This document shows, one piece after another, positions 9,750 through 18,801 of a stretch of DNA of 64,000 nt. The notes under the pieces were generated by a model. The model had not been told where the DNA came from. It was given only the letters and a program-made list of their open reading frames with translations, and did no database searches. This stretch comes from JAJFJD01 sp965228695 (GTDB lineage Bacteria > Pseudomonadota > Alphaproteobacteria > UBA8366). The DNA lies in the NCBI GenBank assembly GCA_965228695.1, contig CBDDIB010000002.1:3286001-3350000 (forward strand). The letters run 5' to 3'. Numbering within the stretch: the stretch's first letter is position 1; each line of letters opens with the position of its first letter. The position numbers and the translations under genes were made by a program.

Positions 9750-11057
9750 ATGGCGAATGTATGCGGCACCGTGGGGACCGACGCGGACCTGACCGCAAGC
9801 GAAGCGGTGGAGAAGATCGCCCGAGGCGACCTGACGGCGGAAGCCCTGACCCGGGCGTGCCTGGACCGCATTGCGGATGTCGAACACCACGTGCACGCAT
9901 TCGCCCATCTCGATCCGGATTTGGCGATCCGCAAGGCCCAAGCGGTCGACAAAGCGGGGAAGGGCGGTGTCATCCAAGGCGTGCCCTTTGGCATGAAAGA
10001 CATCATCGATACCGCTGATATGCCGACCGGCCATGGATCGCCCATCTATACCGGGCATAGAGTTGGCTGGGACGCTCCCTGCGTCGCCGCCTGCCGGGCA
10101 TCCGGTGGCGTGGCGCTCGGCAAGACCGTGACGACGGAGTTCGCCCACCGGCATCCGAACGAAACCCGCAATCCGCATAACACGGATCATACGCCGGGTG
10201 GATCGTCGAGCGGCTCCGCGGCGGCGGTCGGTGCGCATATGGTGCCGGTCGCCTTCGGCACGCAGACGACGGGATCGATCATACGGCCCGCGGCCTTTTG
10301 CGGCACGGTCGGGTACAAGCCGAGTTACGGCGATTTCTGCACCACCGGCGTGCGCGATAACGTGCCGTCCTTCGACACGCTGGGGCTGATTGCCCGGTCG
10401 GTGGACGACCTGGCGCTGTTTCGCGCGGCGGTCATGGCGCTGCCGCACGAGCCGCTCGAGGCCGTAGACGTGTCAAGTTTGAAGGTCGGCTTCTGCCGAA
10501 CGGCGTTTTGGGACAACGCCGACGCAGCGACGCAGGCTTTGCTGGAACGGACGGCGGAGGCGTTGGCCGCCGGCGGCGCGGCCGTTACGGACTTCTGTCT
10601 GCCGGACGGCGAGGCCACGCTGCCGGGCGAGGTGATCAACGTGTCGGGCTTCGAATTCTCCCGCGTGATGATGCATGAGCGGATGGCGCATAAGGACCAG
10701 CTCAGCGATGCCCTGTTGGATGGGCGTGTCGCGGATGGATTGCGCTGCAGCTATGCCCAATACCGCGCCTCGGAAGCGGTGATCCAGGATTATCGCCAAC
10801 GCACCTATGCGGCGATGCAAGACGTCGACCTGCTGCTGACGCCCAGCGCGCCGGGCGAAGCGCCGGAAGGCATTGCGGCTACCGGAAATGCGATCTTCAA
10901 TAACATCTGGACGACCACGCATCTGCCCGCGCTCACGCTCCCGGCCGGGACCGGCCCAAATGGATTGCCGCTCGGCGTACAGGTCATCGGCCAACTTCAT
11001 CGGGACCATCGGCTGCTCTCCGCCGCGAAGGCGGTGCGGGCGGCGGTGCTCCAGTAG
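9750..11057 (+). CDS. Amidase signature enzyme
   Basis: A 435-residue hydrolase of the amidase signature family. The Ser-cisSer-Lys triad is present: K83 in PFGMKDIID, the cis-Ser in GGSSSGSAAA, and the nucleophile Ser in QTTGSIIRPAA. ATG 9750 follows AGGGTAA; the longer frame from 9636 would overlap the previous gene. Members hydrolyse C-N bonds of amides, carbamates or glutamyl-tRNA; a lone gene outside a gatCB context argues for a catabolic amidase. It is the last gene of the run beginning at 5895 and is convergent with the protease gene. Confidence 0.87.
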   Translation: MANVCGTVGTDADLTASEAVEKIARGDLTAEALTRACLDRIADVEHHVHAFAHLDPDLAIRKAQAVDKAGKGGVIQGVPFGMKDIIDTADMPTGHGSPIYTGHRVGWDAPCVAACRASGGVALGKTVTTEFAHRHPNETRNPHNTDHTPGGSSSGSAAAVGAHMVPVAFGTQTTGSIIRPAAFCGTVGYKPSYGDFCTTGVRDNVPSFDTLGLIARSVDDLALFRAAVMALPHEPLEAVDVSSLKVGFCRTAFWDNADAATQALLERTAEALAAGGAAVTDFCLPDGEATLPGEVINVSGFEFSRVMMHERMAHKDQLSDALLDGRVADGLRCSYAQYRASEAVIQDYRQRTYAAMQDVDLLLTPSAPGEAPEGIAATGNAIFNNIWTTTHLPALTLPAGTGPNGLPLGVQVIGQLHRDHRLLSAAKAVRAAVLQ

Positions 11058-11065
11058 CGTCGGGA

Positions 11066-11938
11066 CTATTTCGTATCGAAGAACCGCAGGACGTTTTCGC
11101 CGCGCAGCCGGCCGGTTGTGCTCGCTTGCCGGATCAGTTCCTGAAGTTCCGTGTTGGTCGGTGTCGCCACATTGAAGTGACGGTACGGATGGAAGTTTCG
11201 CCGGCGCTTTTTCTTCTCGGTGACCTGTAGGGTCAGGATGCCGACGACCCAGGGCTTACCCTCCACCATCAGGATCAGCGGGCCGCCGGACCACCCGCGC
11301 TTGGTATCGCAATCGTGGATGAGTCCGGTGCCGGGGCGGAGTAGATGCGCGACGCATCCGTCGCTGATCCGGAAATCCCGGCTTTCCGGATCGTATCCGA
11401 CGGCGAATGTCGGAGTATTCGATTCTCGCGCGGCGGCGACCCCTTTTGCGTCGACGATGCCGAGGCCGAGCGAACCGCTGCGTTTGCTGATGCGGCGTTC
11501 CAGAATGCCAATTGCCCAATCGCGCGGGGCGATCGCGGTATTGATCTTGCCGCGGGACGAAAAAGATTGTCCCAGCTTGGCGCTGAGGATGCGGATTTTT
11601 TCGCCGCGATTGGTAAGGAAAAAGAACTCGTTGGCGCGGGGGCGGCCGGTCAGATGGTTCATGAAGTTGTGCGCCGTCGTCAGCACGATGTCGCTTTTGG
11701 ACCCCGGCGGCGCGATCAGGATTCCGGTTCCAATCCGGCGTAAATTGTCGTCGAGCGACCATTTTGCGGCGATGACGCCGACGCTCTGAAAACGCCAGGC
11801 TTCGTCCGCGGTCAAGGCACGCCGATTGTCCTCGCCCATGACGAACGCCTGGCCCGGTATTGAGGGGGTAACGCAGAGCACGGCGGCAAATACCAATGCC
11901 GCGGCGCATGCGGTGAGGGGGCTCGGTGTCTTCGTCAT
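11066..11938 (-). CDS. Secreted trypsin-like serine protease
   Basis: About 290 residues. I chose the inner ATG at 11938 because it gives a clean signal peptide (MTKTPSPLTACAAALVFAAV, cleavage after GQA); an in-frame upstream start at 12010 would bury it. The chymotrypsin-fold triad is visible: His in LTTAHNF, Asp in APRDWAIG, and Ser in KRGWSGGPLIL. Two Cys (DGCVAHL and HDCDTKR) may form a disulphide. It is likely periplasmic or secreted. A C-terminal PDZ is absent, so it is not a DegP-type chaperone protease. Its target is unknown. Confidence 0.8.
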   Translation of the reverse strand: MTKTPSPLTACAAALVFAAVLCVTPSIPGQAFVMGEDNRRALTADEAWRFQSVGVIAAKWSLDDNLRRIGTGILIAPPGSKSDIVLTTAHNFMNHLTGRPRANEFFFLTNRGEKIRILSAKLGQSFSSRGKINTAIAPRDWAIGILERRISKRSGSLGLGIVDAKGVAAARESNTPTFAVGYDPESRDFRISDGCVAHLLRPGTGLIHDCDTKRGWSGGPLILMVEGKPWVVGILTLQVTEKKKRRRNFHPYRHFNVATPTNTELQELIRQASTTGRLRGENVLRFFDTK

Positions 11939-12045
11939 CTCCGGATTGCCGCACTGTCGGTCGGGCCCTGTCCTTGAATACCGTGATCGTGCGGAGGGAT
12001 AAACCGGCAAACCCGTTGTTCAGGCTGAAATTCGCCTTAAATTGG

Positions 12046-12474
12046 ATGACGTATCGCGACCGCAGAGCCGAGGCCAACTCATTGACTCCATCCTTCCAAA
12101 CAGGAAATGCGAAAAAGCGGATCCGTCGTGGCTGCGTTCTTACGGCATTCACGATCTTCCTCGCCATGGCGGTCGTTGCGGTTCCCTCATACGCGGATGT
12201 CGACGATGAAGACGACGTCCCCGCAACCACCGAACTTCAAAAGAAGGAAAACGAACGGGGTGTGCGGCGCAAAGGTGTGATTCAGGACCGGCAACGCCGG
12301 TTGAAGAGCGAACGTCGGACTCTGAAGTTCGAAAAGCGTACGAAGCATCCGTTCCGGGTCCAGCGCACATTGCGCCAGGACATCCGCCGCAACGAGCAGC
12401 GCCAGAATTGGAACAATGGCGAACTACGCCGGCTCGAGCATCGCAGTCGTCGGAACCGCAGCGGCGCCCGATAA
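12046..12474 (+). CDS. Small exported, very basic protein of unknown function
   Basis: A 142-residue protein. I chose ATG 12046; the frame is open further upstream to 11926 but that part overlaps the divergent protease start. Residues about 22-45 form a hydrophobic segment (VLTAFTIFLAMAVVAVPSYA) that reads as a signal peptide after an unusually long basic n-region. The mature part starts acidic (DVDDEDD) and then becomes strongly Arg/Lys-rich and helical, with a coiled-coil feel. I recognise no family. The high Arg content also fits a chance open frame in GC-rich DNA, so existence is only moderately sure. Confidence 0.5.
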   Translation: MTYRDRRAEANSLTPSFQTGNAKKRIRRGCVLTAFTIFLAMAVVAVPSYADVDDEDDVPATTELQKKENERGVRRKGVIQDRQRRLKSERRTLKFEKRTKHPFRVQRTLRQDIRRNEQRQNWNNGELRRLEHRSRRNRSGAR

Positions 12475-12583
12475 GTTTTGCGCATTGAGCGGGCATGCTT
12501 CCGGTATTGTCGACCAGGGATTGCGCGGTTTCGTTAAGATGGGTATGGCTTAGGGCAACAGACCCATTTTAAACGAGATTCCG

Positions 12584-13507
12584 ATGTCCAATCCGCAATC
12601 CGGCGTGCTTCCCGACGGGAACATGCACGCCACATTCATGACACTTGAAGTGGCGCCCGGTGCCGAGAATTCAGCCCGCGCCCGAAAAGCCTGTTCGCAT
12701 GTTCCGAACCTGACGGAGGAGGTCCGCCGAGACGGGAAGGAAGGAAATCTCCATAGCGTGGTTGCGGTCGGTGCGAATGCCTGGGACGGCATGTTCGATG
12801 GAATTCGGCCGAGGCTCTTGCGGCCCTTCGCGGAACTCGAAGACGGCCCCCGGAAAGCGCCGTCGACGCCGGGCGATATCCTGGTTCATATCCGCAGTGA
12901 CCGGGCCGATTTGGTGTTCGAATTGGCCCGGCGGGTTTACGCCGATTTCGGCGATGCCGTATCGATCGTCGAGGAAATCCACGGCTTCCGGTACCTGGAC
13001 ACGCGCGATTTAACCGGCTTTGTCGATGGCACCGAGAACCCGACCGGCGATCATCGGGCCGAGGTTGCGCTGGTCGATGGGGAGGACCCGGAATTTGCCG
13101 GTGGCAGCTATGTGGCGTTGCAGCGCTACATTCATGACCTGACGAAATGGGAAACAGTCGCGGTACCGGAGCAAGAGCAGATCATCGGCCGGACGAAAAC
13201 CGACAATGTCGAGTTCAAGAGCGACGAGAAGGCGCCCTACGCCCACATCAAGCGCGCCTCGATCAAGGAGGACGGCAAATCGCTGGAATTGTTGCGGCAC
13301 AGCATGCCATACGGGACCGCCGACGAGCATGGCCTTTATTTCATCGCGTATTGCGGCACGCCGGACAATTTCGACAAGATGCTGGCGCAAATGATGGTGG
13401 CGGATGCGGACGGCCAGCATGACCATTTGATGGACTACACGACCGCGGTGACCGGCGCTTCGTTCTTTGCTCCGTCACTCGATTTCCTGAGATCACACGC
13501 GGATTGA
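12584..13507 (+). CDS. DyP-type heme peroxidase (YfeX-like)
   Basis: A 307-residue dye-decolourising peroxidase. The diagnostic GFVDGTENP motif holds the catalytic distal Asp; the proximal heme His is in YAHIKRAS; the distal Arg is in LLRHSMPYG. Length and lack of a signal peptide fit the cytosolic class B/YfeX group. The family oxidises porphyrinogens, dyes and other substrates with hydrogen peroxide. No encapsulin gene or encapsulin-targeting tail is seen next to it. It stands alone, without obvious operon partners. Confidence 0.88.
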   Translation: MSNPQSGVLPDGNMHATFMTLEVAPGAENSARARKACSHVPNLTEEVRRDGKEGNLHSVVAVGANAWDGMFDGIRPRLLRPFAELEDGPRKAPSTPGDILVHIRSDRADLVFELARRVYADFGDAVSIVEEIHGFRYLDTRDLTGFVDGTENPTGDHRAEVALVDGEDPEFAGGSYVALQRYIHDLTKWETVAVPEQEQIIGRTKTDNVEFKSDEKAPYAHIKRASIKEDGKSLELLRHSMPYGTADEHGLYFIAYCGTPDNFDKMLAQMMVADADGQHDHLMDYTTAVTGASFFAPSLDFLRSHAD

Positions 13508-13543
13508 CGCGGGCATCCTTCGAATAGCGAACGCCGTGACCGC

Positions 13544-14536
13544 TCAGTTCATCGCGCGAATAGCGAACTTGCCGGGAACGCTGAGATCGCCGTATTGCTC
13601 GCTGTCCTGAAGCTCATAGGTCAGCGGGTCGAGGGCCGCTTCCGACGCATAGGTCGCGACCAGCAGGATTCGCGGTTTGTTGGTCGTGCGTCCGCCGCGA
13701 TGAAAGCCGCACGCGTCGTACAGCAACAATGTGCCGGCGTCGCCCACGCAGCTATAAATCTCTTCGTTCGGCAGGTCTTCCTCAAGCGCGCCATCGGGCG
13801 GGAATGAACCGGCCGGCGGATTGTTGGGATAGATGGTACCGTGCCGTCCGCCGGGCTGGGTGCCGCGAATGTAGGAGAGCGGGCCCGACTTCTCATCGAC
13901 GTCGGACAGATACAAAAATAGCTTAACGAGCTGGGTATCTTCGTTGTCCCGATGCCAGCGCTCGGAATCGACGGGCGGATCTTCATCGCCGCAGGGCAGG
14001 TTGTACCAGATATCGAGATACTTGATGCGGCTGCAAACGCCCAGATAGGAATTCACGACATCGAGAATACGGTCGTCGAGAATTAGCGCGGCAACCGAAG
14101 CCGGTACCGCCATCGTCGGATGAAATCCGAACACGCGGACCACATACCATTTGGTCCCTTCCTTGCTTATTCGCTGCTTGATTTGATCGCGGATTTCCGG
14201 CCGTTGAAAAAGCGCTTCGGCTTCTTCCTGTAATTCTTTGAGCAAGCCGTTGGATTTTAGAAGACGCCCCATCGACGTTGCGTGGATGCCATCGGCCTTC
14301 AAGTCGCTCAATGCCGTCTGTTGGGTCGTGTCCAAAGTTGGTGCAAGGGACCGCAATATCTCAATGTTGCGTTTGTTGAGATCGTTCCAGCGGTCGGGGC
14401 TGAGCCGGGCGGTGTGGTAGCGATGAATAAAAATGGAAAAGGGCCAAACACGCATAAGACCGCCGCGGAGCAATTGGCCGAGGGTGCGCGCCTGCAATCG
14501 GCGCAGGGTCTTGTAGATCCAGGATGCTGTATTCAT
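13544..14536 (-). CDS. PhyH-type Fe(II)/2-oxoglutarate dioxygenase
   Basis: A 330-residue protein with the phytanoyl-CoA dioxygenase fold. The metal-binding HxD...H facial triad is visible: WHRD (in SERWHRDNEDTQLVKLF) and the later His in DACGFHRGG, with the 2-oxoglutarate-binding Arg in NKPRILLVATY. The family hydroxylates many small molecules and lipids, so the substrate cannot be assigned. The N-terminal 100 residues are helical and not part of the core fold. Single gene, convergent with the peroxidase gene. Confidence 0.82.
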   Translation of the reverse strand: MNTASWIYKTLRRLQARTLGQLLRGGLMRVWPFSIFIHRYHTARLSPDRWNDLNKRNIEILRSLAPTLDTTQQTALSDLKADGIHATSMGRLLKSNGLLKELQEEAEALFQRPEIRDQIKQRISKEGTKWYVVRVFGFHPTMAVPASVAALILDDRILDVVNSYLGVCSRIKYLDIWYNLPCGDEDPPVDSERWHRDNEDTQLVKLFLYLSDVDEKSGPLSYIRGTQPGGRHGTIYPNNPPAGSFPPDGALEEDLPNEEIYSCVGDAGTLLLYDACGFHRGGRTTNKPRILLVATYASEAALDPLTYELQDSEQYGDLSVPGKFAIRAMN

Positions 14537-14920
14537 CTGTTACAGTCCGGACCCTGCTAAAGGGCGTTCTATGACGCGATTGTTCACGCCTGAACAAGCA
14601 CGATTGTTGTGGCGGAATAAAGGCGTGAAGGTTAACGGATGAATTAGCATGTGTCCCCAACGTGTTATTCTTATCGCGGTCCCTGTCCGCGCTACGACGC
14701 TACCATCCAATTGTTAAATCAATGGCCTCCTATGGCGATTAGTTTTGGAAGTAATGCACGTAGAGGCGGCATCCTAGTACTAACTTTTGGCTAAGGGTAC
14801 TAGCTAATCGTGGTAGCCGCTATACGCCGGATCGGAAAATTGGAACAGGATGACGATTCGACAGATTCCGCGTCGGAACCGTCCCTTGGCCCTTTGGGAC
14901 CGGTGGACTCCGCGGTGCCC
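14537..14920. other. Intergenic region of 384 bases, no gene recognised
   Basis: It lies between the start of the PhyH-type gene and the 3' end of the barrel gene, both on the minus strand. It is AT-richer than its surroundings (around 14650-14800) and should hold the PhyH-gene promoter and the 3' flank of the barrel gene. I see no convincing hairpin with a T-run, tRNA or open frame with coding character. Confidence 0.5.
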
Positions 14921-15793
14921 CTAAAAATTGTATTTGAGCCCGGTGGCCAAGAAGTTCGAACCGGCCCGTGCGCCGAAGAATGTACCGAAGATGCTGGAAC
15001 GGTGATGAATGCGCGTCGACAGGGTCCACGCCGGGTATTGCGGCAAGGTAAAATCGAGTTCGAATGTCAGGAAATTCAGGAGCTGCGATGTTCGCTTGTC
15101 GTCGTCCCGCTCGATTTCCGGCGTGCTGGTAGCGAAGGACAGTCCGTTTCCGGCCGCAAAGCTGGTGTCGACGTAGCGATCCCATGGGAACGTCAGATAG
15201 CGAATGAGGGCCAGGCCGTTGAACTCCCAATGGTCCTGTTTACGGAAATGGCGCACGATCTGGCCTTCGAGCTCGACGGCGAAGTGTCGCGTCAATTTAA
15301 ACATGCGCCGATTGAACGCGGCGCCCACCAACGTGGAATCGACGAAATCCGCATCGAAGGTAAGAATGCTGGCGATATCGGAGCTCGTCCCGGCGGCGCC
15401 AAAGAGCATCACGGACCACGGTCGCGGACCCGGCGCGTCGGCGTGGCCGTAGAGGTTTTTCCAACTGGGCTCGGGTTCCGCTGCGCCGCCGACCGTATCT
15501 GGCTGCTGCTGTGCCGGGAAACCGCGGGGTTGTGCCGCCGGAACTGCGATCGGCGCAGCAGACCGGGGCTCGGCCGACGGTAGCGGGTCGTTCCTGTATG
15601 CGGGCGTTCTAGCCGGCGTGTAGGCGGAAGGTACAGGGCCGGTTGGCCGGTTCATCGACGACAGCGCCGATTGCATCGATGACATCACGGCGTTCGTATG
15701 GTCCGCGCCGGTAGCATGAAGACCTTGGCCCGACAAGACCAACATAAGCAGTGGAAAGACGAACCACCGTATGATGGAAGGAAGCGACTGCAC
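14921..15793 (-). CDS. Outer-membrane beta-barrel protein with Pro-rich N-terminal linker
   Basis: About 290 residues from GTG 15793, chosen because a signal peptide begins there (hydrophobic WFVFPLLMLVLSGQG, then HATGA); an upstream in-frame start at 15952 would put it internal. After a segment NAVMSSMQSALSSMNRPTG and a Pro/Ala linker (to about residue 110), the C-terminal 180 residues show alternating beta-strand pattern ending in GLKYNF, the terminal Phe typical of outer-membrane barrels. The N-terminal segment is shared with the PAP2 gene at 16823. It is divergent from the lipid A deacylase gene. The function may be lipid-related but is not demonstrated. Confidence 0.7.
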   Translation of the reverse strand: MQSLPSIIRWFVFPLLMLVLSGQGLHATGADHTNAVMSSMQSALSSMNRPTGPVPSAYTPARTPAYRNDPLPSAEPRSAAPIAVPAAQPRGFPAQQQPDTVGGAAEPEPSWKNLYGHADAPGPRPWSVMLFGAAGTSSDIASILTFDADFVDSTLVGAAFNRRMFKLTRHFAVELEGQIVRHFRKQDHWEFNGLALIRYLTFPWDRYVDTSFAAGNGLSFATSTPEIERDDDKRTSQLLNFLTFELDFTLPQYPAWTLSTRIHHRSSIFGTFFGARAGSNFLATGLKYNF

Positions 15794-16196
15794 GGCTCGG
15801 ATCGTCGTGCGCGTTACGGCTTCGCCCGGCCAGCGCGCTGGCCGTGACGCGGAATTGCCGAAATGCCGAAAAATGCGTTGCCGAACGTTCCCTGCCGACG
15901 AGATTGGCGGGCACTTAATTTGTACCTTCGCAATTGTCCCTCCCACGAGCACGCCACCAGTCCGTGCCGGCCGAATTATTGATCAATGATGCGTCAAAAC
16001 AAAGGTCTATCCGTAAAGCTGCAGACAATACGCGCGCGGCGTTGCAAAAATGGAACTCTCCGCCGGGTAATCGGCATTGTCGCCATTTTGAGACAACCGA
16101 CCGCTCCCAAAGCGCGGACCCGTTACTAACGATTTGACGGAACGTTGAATTTTCCAGAAGATCGCGCATCACGTGCGGGAGGTGGGCAAACATCCG
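15794..16196. other. Divergent intergenic region between barrel and pagL-like genes
   Basis: About 400 bases between two divergently transcribed envelope genes, so both promoters should lie here. A ribosome site GGAGGT is at 16178-16183 for the plus-strand gene. I see no clear -35/-10 pair, terminator or small gene. Confidence 0.5.
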
Positions 16197-16748
16197 ATGA
16201 TGTCGGAATTATCGAGGTCGGCGGTAAGACTGTGTCTGGCGGCGTGCCTTACGTTTGGACTTGCAGCCTCGAAAACCAGTCACGCGAATGAGTTCTTTTC
16301 GTTCGGGCAGAAAGATCCATCTGCCCTTGTGACCGGTGGCGCCGGGAGTATCGGCAACGTCTGGTCCGATCGCGATTCGGCCGGTGTGTTCTCGATCGAG
16401 TACCGGACCAGCAAATCATTCGAATTTCTGCGTCTTCGTCCTGTCATTGGGATATTGGCCACCACGGACGAGTCAGTATATGCCTGGTTCGGGTTGAGCA
16501 CGGACATGACGTTTTTCGAGCGCATCGTGGTGAGCCTGGATGCCGGTGCCGGCGGTTATGACAAGGGCAATGGGCAAACCTTAGGGCACGATTTTAATTT
16601 TCGGACGGGCGGGCGCATTTCCTGGCGGTTCGACAACAATGCGCGATTGGGTGTCGGGTTCCATCATTTGTCGAATGCCGGCTTGGATAAGATTAACCCC
16701 GGAACGGAAACGCTGATGCTCTATTATTCGCATCCACTCCGATTCTAG
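16197..16748 (+). CDS. pagL: PagL-type lipid A 3-O-deacylase (acyloxyacyl hydrolase)
   Basis: A 183-residue outer-membrane enzyme. ATG 16197 is preceded by GGAGGT and followed by a signal peptide ending near SHANEFF. The PagL catalytic signature is intact near the C-terminus: GVGFHHLSNAGL with the His and Ser, and the Glu in NPGTETL. The chain ends in YYSHPLRF, a barrel-type terminal Phe. The family removes the 3-linked acyl chain from lipid A, lowering endotoxicity and changing outer-membrane packing. It sits directly before a PAP2 phosphatase gene, suggesting joint lipid A remodelling. Confidence 0.88.
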   Translation: MMSELSRSAVRLCLAACLTFGLAASKTSHANEFFSFGQKDPSALVTGGAGSIGNVWSDRDSAGVFSIEYRTSKSFEFLRLRPVIGILATTDESVYAWFGLSTDMTFFERIVVSLDAGAGGYDKGNGQTLGHDFNFRTGGRISWRFDNNARLGVGFHHLSNAGLDKINPGTETLMLYYSHPLRF

Positions 16749-16822
16749 CCAGGGATGGGAGAAGACGCAGTATTCCAATACGCTGCGATTGAAGAAAAAA
16801 TTTGTTGGGGGCTGGTGGGGAA

Positions 16823-18043
16823 ATGTTCGGTTATTCCGCAAATGGCCATGGGCTCGGGGTCGCACCGGCGGGCCGCGTTTGTGTCATTGCAGTTCTTGCG
16901 CTGTTGTTCGTCATGACCGCGCCATCGGTAATGGCTGCCGGAACAAATCATGCCGATGCGGTATTCGCGTCGATGCAAGCGTCCTTGTCCTCGATGCAGT
17001 CGCCGACCGGTGCCGTGCCGGCACGAGTGCCCACGCCCGCTGATCCTCGGTACATGCCCGCCGATCCCGGTGCCGTATCGGCGCCGCCCGTTGCGCCCGC
17101 GCCGGCGATGATCCGAAATCCTTACGAACCGGCGCCATCTGCTGTGCCGCGGACGATACGCAATACCAAACCGGCGCAATACCGGAGAGAGGGTCCGCGC
17201 CGCAGCTATGACACCGTTCCAAAATCACCGCAGGCGGCGCCCGCTGGCGGTCCGAGAAAGGACTCCGGCGGATACAAGGACGGCTGGTACGTCATCGAAA
17301 AGGACTATTGGCTGAATTATCCGCTGACGCTGTGGCGTATGGCGACCGCGCCGGCCCGCTTCGACAAAAAGGATTGGTTGATAACCGCCGGCGTGGTTGG
17401 CGCAACGGGAATTTTCCTGGCGCTCGACGAAGAGATTCAAAGCTTCTGGCAGGATAACGTTACGGGATCCACCAGCGAAGACGTTTTTGACGTCCTTAAC
17501 GTCTTCGGCGAGACCAAATATGTCTTGGGCGGTTCGATCGGTCTGTACGCTGTCGCGGAGGCATTGGATCAGACCGGTGTCATGAATGCGCGCCGGGCAA
17601 AAGCGACCGGATTGCTGACGGCGCAGAGCGTGCTCATTGCACAGGGCATCACCGGCAGCATTAAATGGCTTGCAGGCCGTGACCGGCCAAACGAAACCGA
17701 CAGCCGGTTCGACTTCAAGGGCCCCGGCAACGGCGATAACAAGGCATTCCCATCGGGCCATGCGACGGTGGCTTTCGCGCTGGCGACCACGGTATCTGAG
17801 TTGTATGGCCCCGAATATCGATGGGTGCCCTGGATTGTGTATCCGTTGGCGGCGGGAACCGCATTGTCGCGCGTCGATCGGAATAAACATTGGGCATCCG
17901 ACGTCTTCCTAGGAGGCGTCATCGGGTATGCGGTCGCGAAGACGGTAGCGCATTACAATCCCTTCCTGGAGAAGCACGATATCAGCATTCGCCAATTGGA
18001 CTCCGTCGATGGTCCGGGTCTGTTGGCCGTCCGTAAATTTTGA
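16823..18043 (+). CDS. PAP2-family membrane phosphatase with extended N-terminus
   Basis: A 406-residue protein. ATG 16823 follows GGTGGGG; a TTG at 16802 is less likely. A signal peptide or anchor (VCVIAVLALLFVMTAPSVMA) is followed by DAVFASMQASLSSMQSPTG and a long Pro-rich linker. The C-terminal 230 residues are the PAP2 domain with all three phosphatase motifs: KWLAGRDRP, FPSGHAT, and SRVDRNKHWASD. The family dephosphorylates lipid phosphates such as lipid A phosphates, undecaprenyl pyrophosphate or phosphatidylglycerol phosphate. The adjacent pagL-like gene favours a lipid A role by inference. The N-terminal segment matches that of the barrel protein at 14921-15793. Confidence 0.85.
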   Translation: MFGYSANGHGLGVAPAGRVCVIAVLALLFVMTAPSVMAAGTNHADAVFASMQASLSSMQSPTGAVPARVPTPADPRYMPADPGAVSAPPVAPAPAMIRNPYEPAPSAVPRTIRNTKPAQYRREGPRRSYDTVPKSPQAAPAGGPRKDSGGYKDGWYVIEKDYWLNYPLTLWRMATAPARFDKKDWLITAGVVGATGIFLALDEEIQSFWQDNVTGSTSEDVFDVLNVFGETKYVLGGSIGLYAVAEALDQTGVMNARRAKATGLLTAQSVLIAQGITGSIKWLAGRDRPNETDSRFDFKGPGNGDNKAFPSGHATVAFALATTVSELYGPEYRWVPWIVYPLAAGTALSRVDRNKHWASDVFLGGVIGYAVAKTVAHYNPFLEKHDISIRQLDSVDGPGLLAVRKF

Positions 18044-18109
18044 TCATCCCATGCGCCGCGCGTTTCGACGCGGCCATAGCGATTCGAAATTCAGTCGACC
18101 GAGGACCTT

Positions 18110-18799
18110 ATGAACGGAAAAATCCTAAGTATCTGTATGGTATTCGCCCTGTTGGGTGTGCCATCCACAGTGGCCACCGCGGGCATGATCGAGAAGTTCT
18201 GCATGCGGTCGACGATCAACGGTATGAACGGCATGATGTCCGGCACGGAATACAAGTGCCGGAACGGCGACCGTATGTTCGAAATGCGCGAAACGACCAT
18301 CAACCTCGGATCCATGAAGCAACGGCAGAAGCAGCGAACCGTGCGGTATGACGGCATGATCTACAATGTCGATCTGCTGACGGGCCGGGCGACCAAGATG
18401 AAGGATCCGGTTCCAGATGCGATGAATGCCGACATGGATCCGAAGGCATTCGCGGCGTCGATCGGGTTTCAGCCGACCGGCGAAAATAGGGTCGTTGCAG
18501 GGCTCAAATGCCAGATCTATCGCGGGCCTGGCCGGGAAATGTGTATGGCGGAAAACGGACTGGCGCCGTTCATTAATATTGGCGGGATGGTAATGACAGC
18601 GACGGAGGTTGAACTGGGCGTCACCGGACCGGCAAAATCATACGCGATACCCAAGAATGCGACGTTACAGCAGATGCCGGCAATGGGCCGTCCGCCGGTC
18701 GGTGCGCCGCCCCAGGGCGGCCGGGCGATGCCGCCGGGCGCCATGCCGGAGCACGTTCGCAAGATGCTCGAGAAGATGGGACAACTTCCGAAACAGTAG
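18110..18799 (+). CDS. Exported Met-rich protein of unknown function
   Basis: A 229-residue protein with a signal peptide (ILSICMVFALLGVPSTVATA). It is unusually Met-rich, both in the body (MNGMMSGTEY) and in the Pro/Gly/Met-rich tail (MPPGAMPEHV), with several Cys. The body, with its YDGMIYNVDLLTGRATKMKDP stretch, resembles periplasmic beta-rich DUF4412-type proteins, a loose similarity only. AGGA lies before ATG 18110. It follows the PAP2 gene by 66 bases and may be co-transcribed with it. Met-rich tails can bind copper, but no CxxM or HxM array supports that firmly. Confidence 0.7.
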   Translation: MNGKILSICMVFALLGVPSTVATAGMIEKFCMRSTINGMNGMMSGTEYKCRNGDRMFEMRETTINLGSMKQRQKQRTVRYDGMIYNVDLLTGRATKMKDPVPDAMNADMDPKAFAASIGFQPTGENRVVAGLKCQIYRGPGREMCMAENGLAPFINIGGMVMTATEVELGVTGPAKSYAIPKNATLQQMPAMGRPPVGAPPQGGRAMPPGAMPEHVRKMLEKMGQLPKQ

Positions 18800-18801
18800 C
18801 G

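Noticed and set aside
12584..13507. DyP peroxidase as encapsulin cargo
   Set aside because: No encapsulin shell gene is adjacent and the C-terminus shows no encapsulin-targeting peptide.
14810..15583. A 257-codon plus-strand frame over the barrel gene
   Set aside because: It is antisense to the barrel protein, whose signal peptide and terminal Phe make the minus strand convincing.
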